Source: Mycoplasmopsis agalactiae PG2 (GTDB taxonomy: Bacteria; Bacillota_I; Bacilli_A; Mycoplasmatales; Metamycoplasmataceae). From it: a stretch of DNA of 64,000 nt. The notes beneath the pieces were generated by a model. That model was not told where the DNA came from, made no database searches, and was given only the letters and a program-made list of their open reading frames with translations. Both the position numbers and the translations under genes were made by a program. The stretch is taken from positions 434,001 through 498,000 of the forward strand of contig NC_009497.1 of assembly GCF_000063605.1 (NCBI RefSeq). Reading direction: 5' to 3'. Position 1 is the stretch's first letter; each line of letters opens with the position of its first letter. Shown one piece after another: positions 21,505-32,413 of this stretch.

Positions 21505-21534
21505 AGTGTCACAAAGTCCTTACCGGACGACACT
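21505..21534. other. GC-rich hairpin with one-sided bulge
   Basis: AGTGTC (21505-21510) pairs with GACACT (21529-21534) and GTCC (21516-21519) with GGAC (21525-21528), leaving an ACAAA bulge on one side. A TTTT follows on the plus strand. It stands out in about 25% GC surroundings. Confidence 0.5.
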
Positions 21535-21688
21535 TTTATGCTTTCTTTATTTTTTAGAAAAATAAAGATATTAATAGAATTTTTTGTCACAAATGCACCT
21601 AATAGTTTTCTTAGTGTCAAAAAATAATAAATTTGCACCAGCTTATTTGTATTAAAATATAAGATATTTTAATAAAATTAGATTAACT

Positions 21689-21755
21689 TATACTTTACTG
21701 TGTAAAGTATAGCAAAATAATTTGTGTATTTATCTAAATATCTAATATTTAGATA
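21689..21755. repeat. Two perfect palindromes downstream of the recombinase gene
   Basis: TATACTTTAC-TGT-GTAAAGTATA (21689-21711; 10-3-10) and TATCTAAATA-TCTAA-TATTTAGATA (21731-21755; 10-5-10). Both are exact. They lie between the DDE recombinase stop and the probable ICE end. Confidence 0.6.
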
Positions 21756-21933
21756 GAGAGAATTTATTAATATGTCAATTATTTGAAACATTAAAAAATA
21801 ATGTTTTTCCCAAAACTTGATAGAAAGTGCTTGAAATTTATATAAAAAATTAAGTCTTAAGTTGATATTTTTTAGTTAAAAAAACAGCAATTTTTTTAGT
21901 TTGCTAGTGGAAAATTTTCGCATTTTTTGAATT

Positions 21934-23166
21934 TTAATAAAAAAGTGTGGCTTGATTTTTTGCAATATTTTTGTAAATTACTCTTAGTTTTATAAGCTCA
22001 AAACAGTATAAACTTTGATCTTTTTTAATGTGTTTTTTGAATGAATTGTAGACAAAATGCTCAGTATATGAACTATCATTTTCATTATTTTTAAAGACAG
22101 TTAGGGAGTTATTTTTGATGAATTTATAAAAATTTTGTACTTTTTGATGAATAACTTTCGGCATATTTATAATGCTAGAATAAGCAAAAAATTCATTATA
22201 AAGTGTATGAAACATTAATTCATTTTTAGTAAAAACTGCATCAGAAAAAGCATTTTTTCATGGCGTATTTAAGCAATAATTTATATTGTTTTTAAAGTAT
22301 GTTTTATTCTCTTTAGAAGCAAATTTATTTGTGCCAAATGTGTCATTAATTGCTTTTTTGATATGAAAAAGATCTAAGGAATATGAAGCATTTAATTCAT
22401 TTGCTAAATGCTTTATTCATCTAGCACCATCGCCATTTACAATAATTTCTCTGTTGTTATTAAACTTATTTAATTGTTTACTTACTGTAGTTTTGATAAA
22501 CTGCATATCATTAAATTTTGTAGTAGCTTCATCAATATTTTTAGTAAAAAACATATTGATTATGTTTGATAATTTGCTTCCATTAACAGTGTGCATTATT
22601 ACCTGTCTTACTCTCATTTTTCTAATTCTTTCGCTTTTATGAAAGATATAAAAGTCATCCATTTCCAACATTAATTTGCTATTAGTTTTTTGTAAATTAG
22701 ATTCAATATTAGCTAATATTTCATCATTCTTTTTCTCTATTTTTTCTTTAAGATTAAATGCTTTAAGATAATAATTTATTAGTTGCTTACTAGGAAAAAT
22801 TCTTTTTAAACTATCAGGAATTTTGTTTCCTTCAAAATAAAATTTAAGTGCTAATTTAATAACATCTTCATCATATTTAAACTTAGATATTTGCTTTAAT
22901 TTTTCATCGTGATAATATGTAAAACGCTTGCGCTTTCCATTAGCATCAGTAGTTTGATACATTGTAATATTAAGAGTAAAAATACCACCTAAGGTAATTC
23001 AGACTCTACTAGTTTTTCTAAAAATTGCTCAGTCAGGATAAAGACTTTTTCTTAGTACTGTTCTAAAGTAAAGTTCTTTATCATTTAACTCTTTAGCTTT
23101 AGCTGCATATAGACTTTTAGTAGTGTTTAAGACTTCATCAAAAATATCAATATCGAATTTGTTCAT
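21934..23166 (-). CDS. ICE DDE (Mutator-like) recombinase/transposase
   Basis: 410 aa, intact when TGA is read as Trp. The order is an N-terminal basic Zn-less region, then F-T-Y-Y-H-D-E, the L-M-L-E-M-D-D-F-Y-I segment (first catalytic Asp), I-I-V-N-G-D-G-A-R-W-I (second Asp; Mutator transposases have G-D-G-A-x-W) and D-L-F-H-I-K-K-A. It matches the terminal recombinase gene (CDS22) of mycoplasma ICEs, which excises and inserts the element nearly at random. TATAAT ends about 9 nt before the ATG, so the mRNA is probably near-leaderless. Confidence 0.88.
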
Positions 23167-23212
23167 AATATCTAAATTATATGCCTAGCTACTTTTGAAA
23201 TTAAAACCTGCA

Positions 23213-23239
23213 AAATAAAAAAGGCCTTTAAATGCCTTT
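23213..23239 (-). terminator. Terminator after toxin-like gene
   Basis: Minus-strand AAAGGC-ATTTAAAG-GCCTTT followed by TTTTATTTT, about 100 nt downstream of the toxin-like gene and just before the recombinase promoter. Confidence 0.7.
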
Positions 23240-23289
23240 AAAATCGTTATTATTGCTTAAGATGATAAATTATTCATCTTTATTAAAAG

Positions 23290-23312
23290 TAAGCCTTATT
23301 AGGGCTTATTTT
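23290..23312. terminator. Second weak hairpin terminator
   Basis: TAAGCC (23290-23295) / GGCTTA (23303-23308) with TTTT downstream on the plus strand. It may reinforce separation of the recombinase from the toxin-like gene. Confidence 0.45.
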
Positions 23313-23337
23313 GCTTAAATTTAGGGTATTCTAAAAT

Positions 23338-23976
23338 TTATAAAGTAAAACCACGCTTTTCCTTTTGGGATTCATAGATAATATTTTTATATTTGCGTTC
23401 TAAACTATTAAAGAATAGATCGTTCATATTATTCGTTATTTCATCGGATAGTTGTTTGCTATAGTATTCACAATATTTTTTAATAATTGCTTCATAGACT
23501 TTTTTGTTTTTTAACGCTTCATCATTATTTTTTCATAGTGTTTCAGTTTCACTAAAACCTGCAACTTCGAAATAACCTATCCTATTTATATTCTCATATA
23601 TTTTTTGCATTACTTTATCATAAATAGCAGCCGAAGTTTGAACATTATTTCATTCGCTATCTTCAACATATAAACTTTCAAAAAGTTTTCTATCCATTAC
23701 ATTTATAACAGAACAGTCGACAGCTATTTCTTTATCATCACCGTATAGATCAGTTTTTAATATTAAGTTACCTTTATCATCTTCAGTAGCTTTTCTATTT
23801 TTATCACTTACAGACTTTGCAGATAGATAATAGACTTTATTATCAGAGTAGAAAATTAAGTAAGGCCTGTTTACACCGTGGCTTATAATATCATCTCCGA
23901 ACTTGCTTTTAGCAATAGGGAGTTTGTTTTCTTTATTTCTCTGCTTATAAACTTTACCAATTAATAATCTGCTCAT
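23338..23976 (-). CDS. MazF/ToxN-like SH3-barrel toxin candidate
   Basis: 212 aa. The N-terminal half reads L-I-G-K-V-Y-K...H-G-V-N-R-P-Y-L-I-F-Y-S-D-N-K-V-Y-Y-L-S-A-K-S, the layout (G-x-V near the start, then R-P-x-L-I, then a hydrophobic strand) of the MazF/PemK/ToxN endoribonuclease barrel. The strand I-A-V-D-C-S-V-I-N-V-M-D follows. The C-terminal ~90 residues are helical. It has its own TATAAT (23989-23984) 7 nt before the ATG. That promoter lies within the T-run of a terminator that ends a short structured RNA. Family membership is by pattern only. Other possibilities are a stand-alone nuclease or an abortive-infection protein. Confidence 0.55.
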
Positions 23977-23988
23977 ATTAAAAATTAT

Positions 23989-24020
23989 AAAAAAACAGAC
24001 TTAAACAAAGCCTGTTTTAT
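23989..24020 (-). terminator. Intrinsic terminator between small RNA region and toxin-like gene
   Basis: Minus-strand AAAACAG (24018-24012) pairs with CTGTTTT (23998-23992), followed by a T-run. Part of the stem is a near copy of the 11-mer CTATAAAACAG (10 of 11 bases). Confidence 0.75.
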
Positions 24021-24110
24021 ACTCTTTTTTTTACTATCTACGACCTTGTTACCAAGATACCATAGAGGGACGGCAAAAGTAATTACAACGCCCTATTCCT
24101 TAAGGTAATT
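24021..24110 (-). ncRNA. Candidate small structured RNA
   Basis: About 65 nt at 24045-24110 are clearly richer in G/C than the surroundings and code for nothing. On the minus strand CTTG-GTAA-CAAG forms a hairpin with a GNRA-type tetraloop. GGGCG...CGTCCC may pair upstream. It ends in the terminator at 23989-24020. Its position just before a toxin-like gene recalls type III toxin-antitoxin loci, but I see no tandem repeats, so this is a hypothesis. Confidence 0.35.
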
Positions 24111-24148
24111 TAATTATATATTATTATTTTAAAAAGTTCATAAATTTT

Positions 24149-26400
24149 TTACTTAATTTTATTCTTAACTTTTCTAATGTATATAAAACCAATTAATGTA
24201 CCAATACCAGTAGCGCCTAAAAGTGCTAAAGGAATAAATTAATAGTATTTGCTTTTGAGTTAATTTCTTGCTATTACTATTATCATTAATATTTAATGGC
24301 TTATCTAAATCTTAAACAGGATCTAGTAATTTATTTAAATTAGATACTGTAGCTAAAGCACTTCTTCTAGATACTTTAGGTATAGATCTTATTGTTAAAA
24401 CAGATTCAATTGCTTCATTGCTTTTTGTAGCTAGTTTTTTAACAACAGCATTTAATTCATTTAGATCAATATCATAATGCTTTTTGTACTCTATAAAGTA
24501 TTTTTCTTTTAATTGAATGATGATAGCATTAACTATTTTATCCCTTAATTCACTCATTATATGTTCGGCAAATTCTAGTTTTTCTAGTTTTAAAAATGAT
24601 AAGTCATAGATAGTATTTGTGCTTTCATTTTCATTTGTATTATTGGCATTATTACTATTATTGCTTGATGAATTATCATTTGATGGTTCATCATTAGGAG
24701 TGTTTTCATCATTGTTATTAGGATCATTAGAATTATTGCTTGGATCAATAAAGCCATTATTGCCCGATCTATTTCATTCAAAAGGGCTAATATATGGGCC
24801 TAGTTCATCGTTTATAACCTTATCAGCACTATTAGTAATTTTTACAAAAGTAGAGTTTTTGATTCTAATGTTATTACCTGTAATTTCAGCATTTGCACTA
24901 ATACCTTTACCTAAGGCTAAAGCCCTTATAGTAACTTCATAATTTTTAATTAATAAGTCTTTTCCTACTTCTAAGTTTTTATTTTTAAACTGCTTATTAA
25001 TTTCATCAATAATCTTAGTTTTTAATGATGAAAGCTTGCTTTCATTTAAATTAATATCATTAAGCTTAATTTTCGATAAGTCAATATCTTCATCTAAAGC
25101 TTGCGCTACAACATTAACTACTTCAACTCTTGCATAACCAAATTTTTTGCCTAAAGCTTGTAGGTTAGCAAATGAAATATTAACATTTTTAAAGTCACTT
25201 ACATTAGTTTGCGGATATATTTTTTCTCTTGCAACTTGATCTAAATTCTTAATTTCATAGTCACTGCCTAGTTTTAAATTAGGAGTCTGTTCTTGAATTA
25301 ATTTCTTAATTCATTCTTTAGCTTCTTCAAATGTGCTAGTGCCTTTTAAGTTTATTCTTTTAAATACTATGCCATTAAAAATACTTCTTTTATCCTTAGC
25401 AATATCGCTTTCATCATCACTAATACCATTATTACCAGATGAATTGTCAGCAGGCCATTTTTCACTAAATGGATCAGCATAAGGATTCTTATTAGGATCT
25501 ATACCACTATTTGAACCGTTATTACTGCTTCTATCTCCACTATTTGAGCCATTATTTCCATCTCTATTGCCGCTAGCAGAGTTATTGTTTCTACCATCGC
25601 TATTTGTAGGAGTATTTGAATTTCCAGGGATATTTATATTATTTCCATTATTACCATTTGAATTGCTAGAATTATTGCTGTTACCATTATTTGAACCATT
25701 ATTTCCATCTCTATTATTTAAATCATCATCTCTAGGGCTTACTCTTTCTCAATCACTACCATTAGATGGACTATAAGGCTTTCTATTATTTGAATCATCA
25801 TCACTAATAGACTTAGCAAAATCTAACAAAATAGAGAAATTTGACTTAGGCAATAAGTTATATTTTTTATTATTATTTAGATCAATAAATGAAACATTAA
25901 CTACTAACAATTTAAGTCGTTCATTTAAGTCATAATTAATATTTAGTAACTGTAAATGCTTTTCAGATAAAGATAAAAACACATCATTTTTAGGTAAGAA
26001 TTGCAAAATTCTTTTAAATGAGCTATAGCTATTTTTAGCCGCTAAATTTAAGAATAATTGAGAGTTAAGACTAAGGTAAATATTTTCTTTAGTTTCTTTT
26101 TTATTAGATGGATCTTTGCCATCGCCACTACCAGGCTTAGAGCCATCGCTAGCACTATTACCACTATTTGAACTGCCATTAGCAGAGTTATCAATTTCAA
26201 TATGTACAGCATAACCATCTTGACTTAGCCTATATCTAGTATTTGTAGTTTTAAGCTTAAAGAATACTTTTAAATAGTTTTCTCCGCCAACTTCAACTTT
26301 ACTTAATTCTACTTTATCACTATGATCGAATTTATCTAGATATTGTTTAAATTTATCTACAGATGCAATATCAGAAATCTTTTTTGTTTTGGTATTTTTT
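24149..26400 (-). pseudogene. C-terminal part of giant ICE surface protein (frame-shifted, anchor lost)
   Basis: Continuation of the gene starting at 28870, in another frame after an A7 tract at 26395-26401 that would be in frame with eight A. It encodes about 700 aa with a long Asn/Ser/Gly-rich spacer near 25500-25760. The open frame ends at TAA 24314-24312. Downstream in the same frame K-P-L-N-I-N-D-N-S continues. After one more 1-nt shift near 24240 a membrane helix (P-L-A-L-L-G-A-T-G-I-G-T-L-I-G-F) and basic tail R-K-V-K-N-K-I-K end at 24149. So the ancestral protein was C-terminally anchored. Confidence 0.75.
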
Positions 26401-28870
26401 TAAACTTAGGAGTTATAGCAATAGGGCTATTAACTTCAAAGCCAGTTCATAAGTCATTAATATATTGCTTATAATACTCCATTGCATCTTCATAATTGAG
26501 CAACTTTATTTGTTCATGTTTTAATTCTTTAGTAGCTTCTAAGTATTCAAAAAATCTTTTACCTTGTTTAGTTTCTCATAAAGGCTTTAATGAATCAAAA
26601 TTAGGTAAGTTATCTAAAAATTGGCTATAAGGGCTACTATCTTTATTAATTAATACAAATTTATAATTTGATATTGAATTCTTAGCATTTGACGTAAAAA
26701 GTCAAATACCTTCTTCAGAAAAGTAATTATCAGATGCTGTTTCATTTGCAAGTGTTAGGAAACGTTTAGTAGAACTTTTAGATATTTTATAAAGCCCACG
26801 GCTAGTTAATTTAAATAATGTAGCATTTTCATTTTTTCCAATTAACTGTTTTAATGCCCCTTTACCATCTAGTACAACTGCTTCAGCAATTACTCCAGCG
26901 TCTAAATCTTTTTCATTACTGTGCGGAGTAAATAGAGTCTTAGTTTTATATGGAGCTTTAGTTAGCTTATAGTAGTTTTTTTTAGAATCAACATCATCAG
27001 CAAAATCACTATTAGGCACATAATGGCCATCTTTTTCAGGATATCTATTAGTATCAATATTAGCAAATAAGCCTAAATTTGACTTAGTACTACCACGCTT
27101 AAAATCAAATCATACTAATTGTTTTTTAGTACCAGTTTTTTTATCAATTAATGGATCATATTTAGCATTAGGTATTGGCTTACCATCTTTATCTTTTTTA
27201 ACTTCCCCTTTTTCATCAGTTAAAAACCCTTCTATTAACTCTTTTTGATGCCTATTTTTCTCAGGATCTCAAGCGAATCATTTATAGTCCATTTGAGCAC
27301 TTCTACTATCAATTACAATTATTTTTGTATATTTATACTCAACTGTTTTGTGTGCTTTATCTTTATACTTAGTTATCTCAATTTTATATTCATTTTTAGC
27401 ATGCGAATTAGAATCATTCTTAGCATTTTTATCACTTTGATCTTTAATATCAGCATTAAAAACTTTTTCTTTATCATCAGCATCTTTTCTATTGTCAGTT
27501 AAGTCTTCTTCGAATCTATAGTTAATAACGTCAATTTTTTTACCATTTATTGTAATTACTTCAGTTTCATCACTAGTAGCTGTAAAGTTAACTTTTAATG
27601 GCGTATGTGCAATTCATCTTCCGCCATATCTTTCAGCGCCTGTATTATTAATTTGTTTTTTATCACTAGGATCTTTTTCTAACTTATCATCAACTAATTT
27701 AGTAGTGCCATTTTGAAAGTCAACTCATTTTCCTAATTTAATTACTAGTCTTTGTTCTAAGTTTTTTCTAGCAATTCTACCTTTATATTCAGCAGATGGA
27801 GTAATATTAACTTTTACATTTTTGGCAACAAATTCTTTAAATGTGCCATCTTCATTTTTTAAATAAATATCAATTGTATTAGGGCTAGTAACTTCAAATT
27901 CAGCCCTTAATTTTGAACTGTTACTATTTTGCTTATTAAACTCTTGCAACTTTTCATCTAACTTTTCAATGTTAGTTTTATCGCCATTTTGCTTAGATTC
28001 ATCAGTGCCTAATTGTCCGCCAGTGTCAGTTTCAATATTGAAACTGTAAGCTTCTAACTTACTTTTAAGATTATTAAAGTCAGTTTTATATTTTGAAAAA
28101 GGATGTTCTATATCTCTAGGTCTAGATAATTCAACAGTTATTTTATAGCTAGTTACTTTATCTCAGTCTAATTTACCTTCATTACTGTATTTAATATTAT
28201 CATTTGATTCTTCTTCATCTTCGTCATCGGGGTTAAAAGATCCGTTTAGATAACTAACTTTTCTAGCATTTAAGTTTTTAGCTTCTAGTGACATTGTAAT
28301 TTTTGATATTGTAGCATTTGATGAATTTCTTTCTTTATTTTTATAATAGTTAAAAGTTTCAATAAAGTCTTTTTTATAGCCATATTGGTCATTTTTTTCT
28401 CATCATATCGAATCAATTAATTTATCTAAACTATTAAATTCTCTAGTAATTTTAAAGCCTTTTACATTGGTAATAACCTTAGTATTAATAGCACCATTTA
28501 TGTTTCTTTCATCTCTAGAATCATAGATATCTTCTATTTTATTTTCTTCATCCATAATTTGTCATTTGCCAATTTCAGATGAATCATTTTTATTAAGCAC
28601 TTCACTTCATTTTTTAGGCTCTCAAATTCTCATTCTAAAAGATTCTCTTGTATAAGATGGACCAGTTTTATTAGGATCGGAGAAAATATTCTCAAAACTA
28701 AATGTTGACTTATCATATTCAACTGTTACGGGATATTTACTATTTGGAAAGTCAAAATACCTAGTACTTGCACTGCTTGAATTAGCATGGAAAAAAGCAC
28801 TAGTATTTAGTGCTACTAAAGGTAATGAAAAAGTAGTAGATAGTATTATTCTTAGTTTCTTTTTATTCAT
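26357..28870 (-). CDS. Giant ICE surface protein, N-terminal part
   Basis: 837 aa open frame ending at TAG after the A7 frameshift. The start M-N-K-K-K-L-R-I-I-L-S-T-T-F-S-L-P-L-V-A-L is a signal peptide without a lipobox Cys. The ectodomain is Lys/Asn/Asp-rich with many TGA Trp codons and no recognised domain. With the C-part the ancestral protein was about 1,570 aa with an N-terminal export signal and C-terminal anchor, as for large surface proteins coded next to the DDE end of mycoplasma ICEs. It follows the 195-aa gene by 2 nt, in the traE transcript. Confidence 0.75.
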
Positions 28871-28872
28871 AC

Positions 28873-29460
28873 TTACTCTTTCCTATTGTCATTAATTAAA
28901 GCTTCGAATTCATCATACTTTTGGCTTATAATTTGCGAATCTAATTCGCCATTATGCATTCTATAGCGTTCAAATTTCTTTTCACTATCTTTAATTGTCT
29001 TTACTTTTTCATTGATCTTGTTCATTGTTTCATCATGCTTAATATCTAATATTTGTCTCATTTTTTCAAAATACTGTGCTTCTTCTAATAACTCCATACT
29101 TAAATTAGCTAAAACTTTTTTATCTAACTTGCTATTAGCATTAATTAAGATATCTAGCTTTTTATTAATAAGCATTAACTCAGCCCTATTTTTTAATAAC
29201 TCTCTAGTTATATTTGCTTGAAAAGGGGCTAATGATGAATAAAACACCTTTCTCATTGCATAGTAAATATCATCTAATGCATCTTTAAAAACAATCTCTT
29301 TTTCCTTGTTATATAAATACTCTTTAAACACTCCAGCAATTGCTTCCGACGTGCTTTTATTATCTATTTCAATTACTTTTCTAAACTTTTCAAACCTTGC
29401 TATATCTTCTTTTTCATATAGCCTAAAAGTTATTCTTAATGGTTCATTTTTCTTAGTCAT
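28873..29460 (-). CDS. Hypothetical ICE protein, helical
   Basis: 195 aa, no membrane segment, largely helical with likely coiled coil (Lys/Glu-rich, residues about 80-190). It starts M-T-K-K-N-E-P-L-R-I-T-F-R-L-Y, which could be a ribbon-helix-helix-like strand followed by helices. It lies between traE and the giant surface gene with 2 nt spacing to the latter. Function unknown. A DNA-binding relaxosome accessory role is possible. Confidence 0.7.
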   Translation of the reverse strand: MTKKNEPLRITFRLYEKEDIARFEKFRKVIEIDNKSTSEAIAGVFKEYLYNKEKEIVFKDALDDIYYAMRKVFYSSLAPFQANITRELLKNRAELMLINKKLDILINANSKLDKKVLANLSMELLEEAQYFEKMRQILDIKHDETMNKINEKVKTIKDSEKKFERYRMHNGELDSQIISQKYDEFEALINDNRKE

Positions 29461-29502
29461 TATTTACTCTTTTTTGTTTAAAAAAATAAAAGCAAAATGG
29501 CC

Positions 29503-32329
29503 TTATTGACCTATTATGCCTTTATCAAAAAACAATTGTTTTTCATACTCGTTGTAGTAGATACTACCTTTTATTTTTGAATACATATGTAAGCTAAAAA
29601 TTAAGTTTCCGACGTCACTATCAGCTAAAAAGCGTTGATGAGTATTATTAAGCCCACCAGTAGATTTGAACATATCCATTACAGCTTCTAAGTCTTTTTG
29701 CTTAAGGCCAAAGAACTTAGCATATTGACAGTTTTGCAATATAGCTTCAGCTTTTTTAGTTATATTGCTTGAACCTAAAAAGTCGGATGGATTCTGTGTA
29801 CAAAGTATCATACCTGCATTAAACTTTCTAACAGTTTTTGTCATTGTATAAACAAAGTCTAATGTAGCAGTATTGCTTGGATCAATATACATGTGCAATT
29901 CATCAATAACCAATACTGTTTTTGCATTCTTATCTTCTATTGCATTATTAAATATTTTGTTTTGAATAAAGCTTAAGAGAACAAATAAGCCTACTTGTCC
30001 ACTATCTTTAGAAGTATTAAATAATTTTTGTGTATTGAAAATGATAAAGTCATTAGAAAGATCAATGTTAGTTTTCCCGTTGTAAATATATTCATATTTA
30101 CCATTATTTTCATAGTCAAATGAAAGCCTATCGATAATGTTAGCTAAAACAATTTTCTTTCTCTGTTTTTCAAATTCATCTTTTCATTTGTACTCTTTTA
30201 AATGATTAATTAAGTCACTCATTATTGGATAATTAAAGTCTCTTAACTCATTAATGTTTTTTAGGTTATAAAGCCTTATATTTTCATAAAGGCTTCTTAC
30301 CATTGACATTAAAAATACAATGTAGTCTTGATTCCAGTCAGTATTAATTAACTTAAAGTATGTTTCTAACCATTCTAGGTGCTTATTAATTATTAACTTA
30401 GTGCTAATTTCTTCATCATCATTAAAAAGCTGTATTTGCACATGCAATGGATTAATTATTGTTTTATGCCCTAGGCCTAAATCAATTAAAGTAGCGCCAA
30501 AATGATTGACTAACTTAGAATACTCATTTTGCGGATCAATGATATATACCTTATTATTGTGTGCTAAATGGCCTAAAATGGCCTTTTTAACATCAGTCGA
30601 CTTACCTTTACCCGATGAGCCGACAGTAAACATATTGTAATTAACCCTTCTTGCACTCTTTTTATAGAATTGATCAAAAATTATAGGTTCTCCAGTCGAT
30701 GCAGTGCTACCTAGGATAAATGCATTATTATCATTATTAGTTTCATTCTCAAATGCCCAGCCATGGCTAATGTTATAACTACTCATTGGTATTGCTTCGT
30801 GTAAGTTATCACTAGTAATTAAGCACGCTTGCGCTAAGGCTTCAAATTGTTTAAAAGGTACAGTATTAATGTTTAACTTAGCCCTTTTGGCAGTAGTTAA
30901 AACTTTACTTTCGGCTTTTCTTAATTCTTTTAAACTGTTAGCTTCATTAATGATCATTAATGAACTATTCATTAATAAGTTTTTATTCTCTTGTAATTGA
31001 CTTTGTAAATATTCTAAGGCTTCAATTTGTAAACTAGATGATGCCCTAAAGTAATTTGACTTAATTAAAGTTTTATTATCACTCATCCTTTTGCCAGACT
31101 TATCCAATAAAGATGCTTGCGACGCTTCATTGAATATGCCCATATTTCAGACAATAGTAACGTCATTGTCAAATAAGCTTATAGCCCAGCCTTCGCTTAA
31201 ATTAAGCGGTAATTCGCTTATTGTATGTATTGAGTAGTATTTGCCATCTTTAATAAAGTAATTGCGCTTAAACACTGTATCAGATGAAAGCAATTCATCT
31301 AATGTTTTAGGCTTATTAGTTTTGACTTCTTTATTTATAATAGGCTTCTTTTTAAAATTACTTTTTAAAAACTTGAAAAACTCTTTAACTTTTTCCTTAA
31401 AAGTTAATGTTTCAAAAATATGATCATCTTTAGCATTAAATGAATCTCGTTGATTATTATTCATTTGATACTCTAAATATCTAATTGCTTCTTCTTCATC
31501 TAAGGACTTTAAGCTTACAGATGCTAAAAACTTTAGCAATTCTAAGCCTTCTATTAATTCACTTTCAATATCCATTGCGTTAAAGTTAGCAATAGTATTA
31601 AGCACCATTTTTTTAAGTTCTAAAAGATCCTTAGCATATAGTGCTATATAGTATGTATCTACTAATAATTCAGTATCTAGTAACTCTAAGTCATTATTTA
31701 CATATTCATAATATGCTTTATAGTTTTTTATTATACTTTTTGCACTTTTATTAGCAGTTAGTGTAGCTAATTTTCTTTTTTATTTTTCTTTAAGCATTCA
31801 AAATTTTGCCTGTAGTCAGCTAATTCTTTTTTTCTTATAAAAGTTAAATAATAGTCGCTTGTATCTAATAGTTCAGTAAACTTACTTAAAAATACTTCTC
31901 TATCTTCAGAATCTTCATTTCACGGGCTTTTGCCTTGGAAACGTAAAATAGCAATATATTTTGATCCAGCTTTTAATTGTTTAGTTTTTATAAACTTATT
32001 TTCAATAATAGCTTTATAGGGAACTAATAATTTAGGGCTATATTGATTCTTATTGTATTTTTTGACACTAAAAAGATATTTAATCATTCTAAAAAATAGA
32101 ATGTATAGTCTACAGTCATATTTACTTAACTTAATTAAAACTGTTGAAAATGCTAGTATTAGTAATATAGAAAGAATTAAACTTCATTTCTTAGGATAAC
32201 TAGGGGAAATACTGTATAACCTATTGTTACACTAAGAATAATTACAATGCACACTACCAGAAAGTCTAGTCAGCTAAACGACTTTCAAAAGTAGTTTTGA
32301 GTCTTTTTTAAGTTTTTGGGCTGTAGCAT
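29503..32329 (-). pseudogene. traE: TraE/VirB4 conjugation ATPase (two frameshifts)
   Basis: The restored length is about 940 aa. The N-terminus (M-L-Q-P-K-N-L-K-K-T) has two PrgI-like membrane helices. The first frame stops at 32177 after a 1-nt loss near 32203-32209. A second shift lies in the A6 run at 31776-31781. From 31779 to 29503 the frame is open (about 758 aa) and holds the ATPase: Walker A V-G-S-S-G-K-G-K-S-T, Walker B T-V-L-V-I-D-E-L-H-M-Y and C-T-Q-N-P-S-D-F. VirB4 powers type IV secretion at the membrane. The ATPase part may still be made from a downstream start (ATG at 31608). Confidence 0.85.
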
Positions 32330-32413
32330 TATTTACCCTTCTTTCTTTTACTTTTCTCTTTAATATCATTTAGTTTAAGAGTCTCTAATTCATCATTAAT
32401 ACGTTTTACTTCT

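Larger units (their letters stand above)
21026..21933. other. 908-bp AT-rich region upstream of greA and around the ICE left end
   Basis: No credible gene. It holds a CTATAAAACAG copy (21226-21236), two structured segments (21432-21485 and 21505-21534, listed separately) and two strong palindromes (21689-21711 and 21731-21755). The junction between chromosome and ICE must lie here, but I could not fix it. Confidence 0.5.

Noticed and set aside
24021-24110. Classical type III antitoxin with tandem RNA repeats
   Set aside because: No tandem repeats can be seen in the segment, so only a loose resemblance to that locus layout is claimed.
24619-25776. Plus-strand Leu/Ser/Phe-rich open frames opposite the giant surface gene
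   Set aside because: They are mirror images of the Asn/Ser/Gly and Lys-rich minus-strand gene and have no ribosome sites.
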